Assembly (NCBI RefSeq): GCF_003605405.2 | Contig: NZ_QYTW02000009.1 | Span: forward strand, 116,489 to 151,613 | Length of the DNA: 35,125 nt | Reading direction: 5' to 3' | From: Siminovitchia terrae | GTDB lineage: Bacteria; Bacillota; Bacilli; Bacillales; Bacillaceae_C | Shown: positions 5,493 through 12,146 of the stretch, one piece after another | Position numbering within the stretch: position 1 is the stretch's first letter | How the letters are laid out: each line of letters opens with the position of its first letter | Made by a program: the position numbers and the translations under genes | Notes under the pieces: generated by a model | Databases searched by the model: none | Seen by the model: only the letters and a program-made list of their open reading frames with translations | Told to the model about the DNA's origin: nothing

Positions 5493-6236
5493 TTGACAGT
5501 AATGAGAAATAAAAAAAGGATGAATCCATTTGTTCAAATCGATAAGACGATGCTATCAGACGAAAAAATATCCTGGAAAGCCAAAGGAATACTTTCTTAT
5601 CTGTTAAGCAAACCTGACGGATGGATTACTTATATAACGGACATTGAAAAACGATCTGCAGACGGCAGGGATTCCGTTAGATCAGGAATAAAGGAACTTG
5701 CAGATGCGGGTTACATAATCCGGAAAAGGATTAGGGATAAGGGACAGTTTAAGGGATGGGAGTACGAAGTTTATGAGACCCCCGATGTCGGAAAAACCGA
5801 AAACGGAAAAGCCGATGTCGGGAAATCCGATTTCGGTAAAACCGACGTCGGAGAATCCAACACTAGTAATAATGATAGTAGTAATAATGATTTAAGTAAT
5901 AAAGAAGATAGTAATAATGATAATAATATACCCTATGTCGAGATAGTAACCTATCTCAACCAAGCGGCTTCAAAAAAATACCGTCATACAACACCGAAAA
6001 CAAAATCGATTATCAAGGCTCGCTGGAATGAGGGCTTTAGGCTGGATGATTTTAAAGCTGTAATAGATATCAAATGTAAAGAATGGCTGTCGGATGAAAA
6101 AATGAATAAATTCCTTCGACCTGAAACATTGTTCGGAACGAAGTTCGAATCCTACCTAAACCAAAAAGGCGGTGCAACAAGTGGAAAAGCTAACGATTCC
6201 GGGAACATTGCAGAAGAATATAACATACCATTCTGA
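5493..6236 (+). CDS. Phage replication initiator (DnaD-like / Phg_2220_C)
   Basis: A 247-residue initiator. Residues 10-95 form a winged-helix DNA-binding domain (WKAKGILSYLLSKPDGW, DSVRSGIKELADAGYI). Residues 98-143 are low-complexity pentapeptide repeats (DVGKT-like, then SNNDS-like). Residues 147-230 match the conserved C-terminal domain of phage replication proteins (KTKSIIKARWNEGF, FLRPETLFGTKFESYL). Start TTG 5493 lies 6 bases after GAGGTGA. It should bind its own internal iterons and recruit the loader encoded next. The pentapeptides exist because the coding DNA carries the origin repeats. Confidence 0.85.
   Translation: MTVMRNKKRMNPFVQIDKTMLSDEKISWKAKGILSYLLSKPDGWITYITDIEKRSADGRDSVRSGIKELADAGYIIRKRIRDKGQFKGWEYEVYETPDVGKTENGKADVGKSDFGKTDVGESNTSNNDSSNNDLSNKEDSNNDNNIPYVEIVTYLNQAASKKYRHTTPKTKSIIKARWNEGFRLDDFKAVIDIKCKEWLSDEKMNKFLRPETLFGTKFESYLNQKGGATSGKANDSGNIAEEYNIPF
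5782..5934. repeat. Putative replication origin: five iterons plus AT-rich 15-base repeats
   Basis: Palindromic iterons CCGAnnnCGG-type begin at 5782, 5797, 5812, 5827 and 5842, exactly 15 bases apart (CCGATGTCGG, CCGAAAACGG, CCGATGTCGG, CCGATTTCGG, CCGACGTCGG). They are followed by AT-rich repeats AGTAATAATGAT at 5865, 5880 and 5910, with a degenerate copy at 5895, on the same 15-base register. Iterons next to a melting region inside the initiator gene is the lambda O-type origin layout. Function is inferred. Confidence 0.7.
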
Positions 6237-7020
6237 TGTGTGTGATCGTCACACTTACATCAAGGCAGGCCAAGAGGTTGTTAAGCCTATTCAAAAGATG
6301 GTGATCGATGGTGTACTGGTTTGCCCTCGTTGTGAATTGGAGCAAGGTGACCGCGAACTACAGGAAGCAACACAAAAGGAATACGATGAATTCTTAAAGC
6401 AAAAGAAATACAACACTTTTTATAATCGTAGCATATTGGCGGACAATACAATTTTAGCAGCTACCTTGGAAAATTATCATACTGAGCACCAAGAGGAACG
6501 AAAGAATAAACAAACAGTTGTAGAGTCAATATCCCGTCTTAGAAATGGCCAAGTATTTAATTTGATCCTTCAAGGTAATCAAGGTGCTGGAAAAAGTCAC
6601 TTAGCTTACGCGGCTTTACGTGAATTAAATGAAAGTGGATTAGATGTATCATGTCTATTCGTAAATGTGGAAAGCATGATGCGGTTAATCAAAGACTCAT
6701 TTAATAATAAAGAGAGCAGATATACAGAGAATTATTTTGTGGAATTGATGTCTGAGGCTGATTATCTTGCACTGGATGATATTGGAGCGGAAACCGGCGC
6801 GATCGGAACAGACAAAATTGCTACAGATTTTGTTCAAAGGGTTCTATATGCTATTACAACCACCAGACAGGATAAATCAACTCTAATAACTACAAACCTA
6901 TCCAGCGAAACTCTATTCAGGATGTACGATAAAAAATTAGTATCACGGCTGTTTAGAAATCCTAAGTTTGTTGTATTCAAGGAAACCAAGGATAAGCGGA
7001 TGAATAATATTCCCTTTTAA
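6181..7020 (+). CDS. dnaC: DnaC-type helicase loader ATPase
   Basis: A 279-residue AAA+ protein that loads the replicative helicase at the phage origin. The N-terminus has a zinc site (C21, H24, C48, C51). Walker A is GNQGAGKSH (K138) and Walker B is LALDD (D199, D200), followed by sensor TLITTN and arginine finger SRLFR. GTG 6181 was chosen because AGGCGGTG lies 6 bases upstream; GTG 6172 in the same frame overlaps that site. The gene overlaps the initiator by 56 bases in another frame, indicating coupling. Confidence 0.9.
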   Translation: MEKLTIPGTLQKNITYHSDVCDRHTYIKAGQEVVKPIQKMVIDGVLVCPRCELEQGDRELQEATQKEYDEFLKQKKYNTFYNRSILADNTILAATLENYHTEHQEERKNKQTVVESISRLRNGQVFNLILQGNQGAGKSHLAYAALRELNESGLDVSCLFVNVESMMRLIKDSFNNKESRYTENYFVELMSEADYLALDDIGAETGAIGTDKIATDFVQRVLYAITTTRQDKSTLITTNLSSETLFRMYDKKLVSRLFRNPKFVVFKETKDKRMNNIPF

Positions 7021-7044
7021 AATAGTGAACGGATGGTGATCAAG

Positions 7045-7266
7045 ATGTGTGAAAAGTGTAAAGGTACAGGGATGGTAGTTGAGTTAGCTGAAAGTGGTGT
7101 GTTAGAAGGTGAAATTTGCTATTGTGATTCTTCAAAGAAAATAAGGGAACTACGTGAAAAGTGGTCAAAGGCCAAAACGTTAGGCGAAAAGATAAAAATA
7201 GAGCTTCAAATGGCTGTGGAAAGAATCGAAAATAAAAAGCAATTAGAAGCGAGGGAAGAACTATGA
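7045..7266 (+). CDS. Small zinc-knuckle protein
   Basis: A 73-residue protein beginning CEKCKGTG, the DnaJ-like CxxCxGxG knuckle, with a second Cys pair at ICYCDS. A charged helix follows (KIRELREKWSKAKTLGEKIK). ATG 7045 was preferred because GGTGAT lies 6 bases before it; ATG 7033 in frame is possible. It ends in an ATGA overlap with the next gene. Role in the replication module is unknown. Confidence 0.7.
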   Translation: MCEKCKGTGMVVELAESGVLEGEICYCDSSKKIRELREKWSKAKTLGEKIKIELQMAVERIENKKQLEAREEL

Positions 7267-7550
7267 CTAATTCAGGTAAAGAATTAAAAAGTATCGCGCT
7301 TGTTTTTTGCGAATATCTAGGTATTCCCCCGCTACAAACAAACGATGTAAGAGAATGGTGGATCCACGCTTTAGGATATTTGGATAAAGCAACTATTGAT
7401 TATCTATATGAGAACTTTGTTGATGCTCCATGTTGGCAAGTGAAAATGATGAAAGATGATTTGCAGGCCAGAAAGATGGAATTGAAGATGTGTCAGATCC
7501 ATGACTCCAGTCGTGAAGGTACAGGAGAGGAGGAGCGTGTACTATGCTAA
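7263..7550 (+). CDS. Phage protein, unknown
   Basis: A 95-residue soluble protein, not recognised. It overlaps the previous stop (ATGA) and the next gene start by 7 bases, so it is part of a coupled early operon. It contains aromatic motifs (VREWWIHALGYL) and a basic helix (KMMKDDLQARKMELKM). Confidence 0.65.
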   Translation: MTNSGKELKSIALVFCEYLGIPPLQTNDVREWWIHALGYLDKATIDYLYENFVDAPCWQVKMMKDDLQARKMELKMCQIHDSSREGTGEEERVLC

Positions 7551-7807
7551 ATAAACCAAGTGAATTGTTATTCAAAGAATTTTATCGAATGGCAAAGGAG
7601 CTTTGTAGTTCTTTAGGAGTTACTATTCATTCCGAAATGACCAGTTCCGAGATGTTCCGGGCTGCTTGTGAGAGGATGGCAACCGAAAAGCTTTCCAAAG
7701 TACTTACGTGTTTCGAAGAAGATGATAATTGTTTGTTTAAAAAAATGCAGGAGATTATTTTCAAGGAGCTACAGAGTAGAGGAATAAATCCCCTTTCAGG
7801 AACGTGA
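7544..7807 (+). CDS. Phage protein, unknown
   Basis: An 87-residue mostly helical protein of unknown role. The ATG at 7544 follows GAGAGGAGGAG and overlaps the preceding stop. It is the last gene of the coupled group before an intergenic hairpin. Confidence 0.65.
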   Translation: MLNKPSELLFKEFYRMAKELCSSLGVTIHSEMTSSEMFRAACERMATEKLSKVLTCFEEDDNCLFKKMQEIIFKELQSRGINPLSGT

Positions 7808-7818
7808 AAATTCGGAAA

Positions 7819-7844
7819 GCCCACTGTTATAAATAGCAGTGGGC
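7819..7844. other. Stem-loop without T-run
   Basis: GCCCACTG (7819-7826) and CAGTGGGC (7837-7844) form a perfect 8-pair stem around a 10-base AT loop. Neither strand has a proper T-run, so it is an RNA structure or a protein site rather than a clear terminator. Confidence 0.5.
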
Positions 7845-7885
7845 ATAGGGCATAAGCTCGAAGATTAAGCGAAGGAGTGAGAAGC

Positions 7886-8008
7886 TTGGAAAATATTTGT
7901 CCTATCTGTGGTGAAAGCGAAATGAAGCATTGGAACCAAGGAATTTATGAATGCGAAGATTGTGGAGCAATGGTTCCGGATTATGTTTTACAAGATATGT
8001 ATGAGTGA
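7886..8008 (+). CDS. 40-residue zinc-ribbon protein
   Basis: MENICPICGESEMKHW is followed by YECEDCGAMVPDY, giving two CxxC knuckles about 19 residues apart, a complete mini zinc ribbon. The start is TTG 7886, after GAAGGAGTGAG. The gene stands alone downstream of the 7819 stem-loop. Likely a nucleic-acid or protein-binding accessory factor; function unknown. Confidence 0.65.
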   Translation: MENICPICGESEMKHWNQGIYECEDCGAMVPDYVLQDMYE

Positions 8009-8072
8009 AAGAAGTGATCCCATGTAACAAATCAATCAAGACCTACGGGGTGGATGATGCTATTAATCAAGA

Positions 8073-8177
8073 ATGATTCATAAAAAGGCTTATGAATTAC
8101 ATTGGAATGTAGCCCTTAGAAAAGTAAATGTATATTACAACGGGGATGAAACTGAAGATCATCAACAAATTGGCTAG
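8073..8177 (+). pseudogene. Possible remnant of a small phage gene
   Basis: A 34-residue frame (MIHKKAYELHWNVALRKVNV then YYNGDETEDHQQIG) looks protein-like but has no ribosome site. Its ATG overlaps the stop of a 20-codon frame beginning GTG 8014. It lies antisense to the 3' end of the leftward membrane gene. It may be a truncated gene interrupted by that insertion, or chance. Confidence 0.2.
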
Positions 8178-8369
8178 TGCCACTGATCTATTTTCTGCCA
8201 AGTAACCAAAGTAAAAACCGATTGGACTAAGAATTAATGTTAATATTCCTGTCCCCACCTGGATGTTAAACACTAAATAAGGAAGCCAAGAAGCGATTCC
8301 AACAATCAAGATTACAATAGATATCCAATAAAAGAACTTAGTTTTCTTATTTATTGAGGCTTCGCTCAA
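8097..8369 (-). CDS. Leftward three-TM membrane protein
   Basis: A 90-residue integral membrane protein with hydrophobic segments at about 12-28, 36-55 and 63-82 and short basic ends. TTG 8369 was chosen because GGAAGGGGTG lies 6 bases upstream on the minus strand; the longer frame to 8414 starts within the upstream terminator. It is the only gene in this stretch read leftward, as in the lysogen, and has an extended -10 promoter (8464-8456). Superinfection exclusion or host-membrane modification is plausible but not shown. Confidence 0.65.
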   Translation of the reverse strand: MSEASINKKTKFFYWISIVILIVGIASWLPYLVFNIQVGTGILTLILSPIGFYFGYLAENRSVALANLLMIFSFIPVVIYIYFSKGYIPM

Positions 8370-8411
8370 TTTTTTCACCCCTTCCAATATTAGAAGAAGA
8401 ACAAAAATAAA

Positions 8412-8437
8412 CAAAAAGCCAGGATTTCCTCCCGGCT
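8412..8437 (-). terminator. Leader terminator upstream of the membrane gene
   Basis: On the minus strand AGCCGGGA pairs with TCCTGGCT and a T-run follows. It lies between the extended -10 promoter and the membrane gene, so it may be an attenuator. On the plus strand no T-run follows. Confidence 0.55.
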
Positions 8438-8455
8438 AAATACATATGCAAATTG

Positions 8456-8464
8456 ATTATACCA
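8456..8464 (-). promoter_or_regulatory. Extended -10 promoter for the leftward membrane gene
   Basis: Minus-strand TGGTATAAT is a perfect extended -10. Predicted start is near 8449, about 12 bases before the leader hairpin. Confidence 0.5.
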
Positions 8465-8483
8465 TATCTGGGAGGTATCTTTG

Positions 8484-8681
8484 ATGAGATTACAAGATAT
8501 TGAATTGACTGGTACAAATAGACTGGAATTAGATATAATGAAAATACCGTTAAGTTGTGTAATTGTAATATCTGATGGAAAAGCTAAGATAAGAGAACTA
8601 CCATCATATGGAGAATATAAAATTGTAACTTATCAAGGGAAAGTGAAGCGGATGAGAAGGGAAGAAGGTGAGGAATTTTGA
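8484..8681 (+). CDS. XtrA/YqaO-like phage protein
   Basis: A 65-residue protein resembling the XtrA family of PBSX and skin prophages. The conserved features are DIMKIPLSCVIVISDGKAK and the basic end KVKRMRREEGEEF. The function of the family is not established. ATG 8484 follows GGGAGGT by 8 bases; the TTG one codon earlier is closer than usual. Its stop overlaps the TTG of the DprA-like gene, so the defence-like cassette is coupled to this early phage gene. Confidence 0.6.
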   Translation: MRLQDIELTGTNRLELDIMKIPLSCVIVISDGKAKIRELPSYGEYKIVTYQGKVKRMRREEGEEF

Positions 8682-9550
8682 GTAGTAATGTGAATAGGAA
8701 TATGTTACTATTATTGAAACAATTTGGGTTTTCAGATAATACCTTAGACGCTATATATAACCAAGAGGAATCAATATTAGAAGTTATTTATGATGAAAAT
8801 CATATCTTTCACAATAAATATTTTGATATTTACACTGAAAAAGAAAAAGAATTGGCTAATAACTTGAACTTGCTTTTAGAGTTCGAAAAAAAATTTATCG
8901 ATAAAATGAATGACTACAAAAAAATGGGAATTAAAATTTTTTTCAAATATAGTGATGACTTTCCAAAACATATTTTCCCGGTGGGAAAAGAACCTTTATT
9001 TCTGTACAGTTATGGAAATACAGAATTACTTGAACAAAGATATAAAAAAGCAGCCATTATTGGGACAAGGAAATCAACAATTATGGGTGAAACCAAGACT
9101 AAAGAATATGTTAAGGAATACGTAAAAAAGGGTTGGGTAACTATTAGTGGGTTGGCTAAAGGCATCGACACCGTTGTACATAAAGAAACCCTAAATTATG
9201 GTGGATTAACTATAGCGATACTACCTACTTCTTTTGAAAAAATTTATCCTGCGCAAAATAAAGGTTTATTTCAAAAGATTATAGAAAAAGGTGGATTGGC
9301 GCTTACAACCATAGGGCCTTTTGAAAATACATATAAATCTAGCTTTTTGGATAGAAATATAATAGTAGCAAAAATGAGCGATGAAATTTTGATTATTGAA
9401 GCATCTATTAAAAGCGGTACATTAAACACTGTTCGTAATGGTTTTTATCTTGGAAAACCGATTTATTATAACAAAGAATTACTTTCTGAAGAAGTAATCA
9501 AATATATAGCAGAGTATAATGCTGTCGAATATCAAGCCAGAGGTGAATAG
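8678..9550 (+). CDS. DprA/Smf-like protein, ShosA-like antitoxin candidate
   Basis: A 290-residue DprA-family Rossmann protein. Visible signatures are GTRKST (129-134), SGLAKGID (157-164), ILPTSFEKIYPAQN (181-194, where DprA has a GxGxDxxYP-like segment) and EASIKSGTLNT (241-251). The N-terminal 120 residues are helical and there is no C-terminal winged helix. True DprA loads RecA on incoming ssDNA. Here it is paired with a phosphoribosyltransferase, as in the toxin-antitoxin defence system ShosTA, where the DprA homologue is the antitoxin. TTG 8678 follows AAGGTGAGG. The sequence is visibly more AT-rich than the structural genes. Confidence 0.8.
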   Translation: MSSNVNRNMLLLLKQFGFSDNTLDAIYNQEESILEVIYDENHIFHNKYFDIYTEKEKELANNLNLLLEFEKKFIDKMNDYKKMGIKIFFKYSDDFPKHIFPVGKEPLFLYSYGNTELLEQRYKKAAIIGTRKSTIMGETKTKEYVKEYVKKGWVTISGLAKGIDTVVHKETLNYGGLTIAILPTSFEKIYPAQNKGLFQKIIEKGGLALTTIGPFENTYKSSFLDRNIIVAKMSDEILIIEASIKSGTLNTVRNGFYLGKPIYYNKELLSEEVIKYIAEYNAVEYQARGE

Positions 9551-9551
9551 T

Positions 9552-10682
9552 ATGCCATTTTACATAGTGCTGTCCAGAAATGTTTTCTTTACCGAAGATG
9601 ATGAAATACGTCCAGAAACCCTAGAATTAATAGAACGTGTAAAAGGTACAGATATATTTATTGCGATAATGTCTAGAAAACTAGGGACTTATAAGGGTTT
9701 AGTAGATCAACTACTTGGGGATGGTCACCAAGTAATGTTTACTGATCGAAATAATTGGTATAAAGATCAAGGCGTTAATCGTAAACAGATTCTATTTGTT
9801 GGTGCGGTTAAACAAGATATGTGGATAGCTGCAAATAATAAAGCTTTATTAATTAACCCATTGTGGTTAGACAATGTCGAGGATGAAATTGAAGAATACG
9901 GATTTGCGTTAGAAAGTCCAAGTCAATTGATTGAATGTATAGAAATTCTCACTCTCGAGCCAGTAGCATTTGTGAATGAAAAAATTTCTCCTAAAAGTAA
10001 GTTGATAGCGATTTCTAACGCTAATAAGTATTATAAACTAACTCCAAAAAACAACGAAATGATTTATAAATATACAGGCATATTGAAATACAATAAAGAC
10101 CTTCATTTATACGCACTGTATTTTCATTATTTGACATTAATCATTAATAATGATGATTTTGACAACATTGACTATTGGATGACATTTCCTTCATCTAGTG
10201 GAAAAAATGAGAATGCAATATACTCAATAGCCAAAAACACAAGGTATTTATTTAAAAATCGATATAAAGATGAAATATTAATACGTCATACTCCTGCACA
10301 AAAATCTACTTCAATTGATTCAGCAAAGAGAATAGAGCAGGGAGCAGGTCGACACTTTAACACGTTAAATTTAAACCCTAATTATAAAGGGAAACTATCG
10401 GGGAAAAGAATTGTTGTTTTAGATGACTTTGTAACTAATGGCTCATCTTTTGAATCAGCTAGAAATTTATTAGAAGAACAAGGTGTTAAGGAAATAATAT
10501 TTTTGGCAATTGGTACCTTTAAAAAACTATATCAATATGAAGTCTATGAACTTCAAGGGAATGTATTTCAAGAAGGATATAGTTATGAATGCAGGAAGGC
10601 AAAATTTTTAAATTTTAACTATGATGATAGTGCCCTTGCTGTTACGGAAAAAATTTACGACATACTAAATAGTCATAAGTAA
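9552..10682 (+). CDS. HAD-like plus phosphoribosyltransferase protein, ShosT-like toxin candidate
   Basis: A 376-residue two-part protein. Residues 1-105 look like a HAD-type fold without its catalytic aspartates: the first strand reads YIVLSRNVFF where DxD is expected, and VGAVKQDMWIAANN resembles motif IV. Residues 200-376 are a type I phosphoribosyltransferase with PRPP loop IVVLDDFVTNGSSF (287-300; D291, D292). ATG 9552 follows AGAGGTGA one base after the DprA-like stop. The adjacency matches ShosTA, whose PRTase is the toxin and DprA homologue the antitoxin. Substrate and activity are unknown. A terminator ends the unit. Confidence 0.75.
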   Translation: MPFYIVLSRNVFFTEDDEIRPETLELIERVKGTDIFIAIMSRKLGTYKGLVDQLLGDGHQVMFTDRNNWYKDQGVNRKQILFVGAVKQDMWIAANNKALLINPLWLDNVEDEIEEYGFALESPSQLIECIEILTLEPVAFVNEKISPKSKLIAISNANKYYKLTPKNNEMIYKYTGILKYNKDLHLYALYFHYLTLIINNDDFDNIDYWMTFPSSSGKNENAIYSIAKNTRYLFKNRYKDEILIRHTPAQKSTSIDSAKRIEQGAGRHFNTLNLNPNYKGKLSGKRIVVLDDFVTNGSSFESARNLLEEQGVKEIIFLAIGTFKKLYQYEVYELQGNVFQEGYSYECRKAKFLNFNYDDSALAVTEKIYDILNSHK

Positions 10683-10743
10683 TGTTGGTGTAACTTACAG
10701 TTATACAATTAAGAGAGAGAAAATGTCCACCCAGCCCACTGGA

Positions 10744-10786
10744 GGACACTGAATGACGCAAAAGCGTTGTTTGGTGTCCTTTTTTA
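10744..10786 (+). terminator. Terminator after the DprA/PRTase pair
   Basis: GGACAC (10744-10749) and GTGTCC (10774-10779) close a long hairpin with an inner GACGC-AAAA-GCGTT stem, followed by seven Ts. Confidence 0.85.
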
Positions 10787-10980
10787 TTGGCTAAAAAGAA
10801 CTGACGAATCTTGAAAGAGCAATTGAAGGATTGGAAACGTAACTATTGAGAGCACGTAGCAAGTCATAGAAACGCCGTGTAGAGGTTTTAACAGATTCAG
10901 ATATAAATAGTTCAATCAATCGCCCTGTGTATGCAAAGGGGAAGGGCATAGCATACAGGCAAATATAAGGAGGGGTCGGA
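10787..10980 (+). other. Gap before the late activator, possible decayed gene
   Basis: No intact gene is visible. One frame reads NLERAIEGLET, stop, LLRARSKS, stop, KRRVEVLTDSDINSS and on to 10969, compatible with a small gene carrying two nonsense mutations but not proof of it. CCTGTGTATGC (10924) and GCATACAGG (10951) form an imperfect inverted repeat just upstream of the activator ribosome site. Confidence 0.25.
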
Positions 10981-11433
10981 GTGAAGAGAAACGAAATTGA
11001 GCAAATATTAAAGGACTATCACTGGATGATCAACAGCATCAAGGTTATGCGAGAGTCATTGAAGGATCCCGGGGAAGGACTGACGGCTCAATATGGCGTT
11101 GAATCATCTTTGCCCAAGCCAAAGGGAATGACTAGCGATCCAGTGCATAGAGAAGTCATAAGACGAGGAAAAAGGGTGAAAAAAATACGGGAGTTCGAAG
11201 AAAAGATATTGGAATTCCAAGGATTGTTCCATAAAGTTCATGATGAAAGGGAATGTGAAGTTCTTTACTGGCTCCTAGAAGGGAAAAGCTATCGGTGGAT
11301 TGGGTATCATATGGGGCTGTCAGCCTCTCACATTCAAAGGTTAAGAAATAACATAATCGATCATATGTCTGATACAAATGTTACAAATGGTACAAAGGAT
11401 ACGGATTTGAAAAATGAAAAATGTGCATGTTAG
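10981..11433 (+). CDS. ArpU/RinA-family late transcription activator
   Basis: A 150-residue regulator of the ArpU/RinA type, expected to switch on the late packaging, structural and lysis genes. Residues 1-75 are helical and basic. Residues 90-130 form a sigma-like HTH (ECEVLYWLLEGKSYRWIGYH followed by SASHIQRLRNN). Start GTG 10981 follows AAGGAGGGG. Its position between the early block and the packaging block fits this role. It is followed by a terminator. Confidence 0.82.
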   Translation: MKRNEIEQILKDYHWMINSIKVMRESLKDPGEGLTAQYGVESSLPKPKGMTSDPVHREVIRRGKRVKKIREFEEKILEFQGLFHKVHDERECEVLYWLLEGKSYRWIGYHMGLSASHIQRLRNNIIDHMSDTNVTNGTKDTDLKNEKCAC

Positions 11434-11492
11434 ACTGGGAGGAAGATCAGCGCGGCGTTATTCCGTGGCTGTTCCTCTATTATGTATCTGTC

Positions 11493-11527
11493 GGTGCTGT
11501 CCCCTGGAAAAGGATGGCGCTTTTTTT
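11493..11527 (+). terminator. Terminator after the ArpU-like gene
   Basis: GGTGCTGTCC (11493-11502) pairs with GGATGGCGCT (11512-11521), with several G.U pairs, and runs into seven Ts. Confidence 0.7.
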
Positions 11528-11557
11528 ATTTGCAAGTTTTTGTCGAACGAATGCAGT

Positions 11558-11583
11558 AGGTAAATAGTCCTTTTTGGCGAAAT
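11558..11583 (+). promoter_or_regulatory. Degenerate sigma-H-like promoter, site 1
   Basis: AGGTAAA (11558-11564) and GAAAT (11579-11583) have the same 14-base spacer as sites 2 and 3, but both boxes deviate. The flanks share GGTAAATAGT and CCTTTT with site 2, as though 15 bases were deleted. It lies upstream of the 89-residue gene. Confidence 0.35.
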
Positions 11584-11609
11584 GAGTAGTCAAAAGGGAG
11601 GGAATCTAC

Positions 11610-11879
11610 TTGTCTAAGTCAAAATTAGAAATGCTGGTAGATGATCAACAATTTGGAGTAGGGAACAAAAGCGTCGACACAGGAATTATGATTAATGATC
11701 ATAACGATGCCGTTGATTATTTGATTCTTGAGTTTAATGACCGCTTCGAAGTTTACCTGAATCTTTACGACGAAAACGAGCCGCCCTACAGAAATATACT
11801 GACATCCGGAAAATCAAGAAGTTTAGAAGTTGCAAAGAAAATTGCTGTAAGAAAGTTAAACAAGTTAGCTTATAGTTAG
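11610..11879 (+). CDS. Small orphan protein behind site 1
   Basis: An 89-residue soluble protein, not recognised. It reads as a compact beta-alpha fold (AVDYLILEFNDRFEVYLNLY, then a basic C-terminal helix SLEVAKKIAVRKLNKLAYS). The start is TTG 11610 behind GGGAGGG. A terminator precedes it, so it is not simply read with the ArpU gene. Confidence 0.65.
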   Translation: MSKSKLEMLVDDQQFGVGNKSVDTGIMINDHNDAVDYLILEFNDRFEVYLNLYDENEPPYRNILTSGKSRSLEVAKKIAVRKLNKLAYS

Positions 11880-11898
11880 TTTTCGGGTAAATAGTTGC

Positions 11899-11923
11899 AG
11901 GAAAATATCTCCTTTTGTCGAAT
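11899..11923 (+). promoter_or_regulatory. Sigma-H-type promoter, site 2
   Basis: AGGAAAA (11899-11905), a 14-base spacer and GAAT (11920-11923). This matches the sigma-H consensus (AGGAwWW and GAAT) and, from recall of the B. subtilis spoVG promoter, its spacing. The embedded TTTTGTCGAA also matches a Spo0A box. The predicted start is just upstream of AAAGGGGA. Confidence 0.6.
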
Positions 11924-11946
11924 TAGTGAGCAAAGGGGATGAAAGC

Positions 11947-12141
11947 GTGGAAATATGTAGATACTGTAATACTCGTATGATGCAACAAGATACAGATCCT
12001 CTACCGGGAGGACACTCTACATTATTTGTTTGTGTTGATGACAATTGCAAAGCAGTTTATGAAAGATGGTATGACAAAAACAACAAAAGAACACCTGAAC
12101 GAGATCGATGGTTCAACCCAAAAACAAAAGACTTCGAATGA
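11947..12141 (+). CDS. Small zinc-finger orphan behind sigma-H-type site 2
   Basis: A 64-residue protein with an N-terminal CRYC knuckle and a second Cys pair (FVCVDDNCKAVYERWY), then a basic, aromatic tail (RTPERDRWFNPKTKDFE). GTG 11947 follows AAAGGGGATG; the longer frame from GTG 11926 would begin at or before the predicted transcript start. It has its own promoter and terminator, the usual form of a moron gene. Function unknown. Confidence 0.65.
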   Translation: MEICRYCNTRMMQQDTDPLPGGHSTLFVCVDDNCKAVYERWYDKNNKRTPERDRWFNPKTKDFE

Positions 12142-12146
12142 TTATG

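Noticed and set aside
5782-5934. CRISPR array
   Set aside because: The repeats are adjacent 15-base units without spacers and are inside a coding gene.
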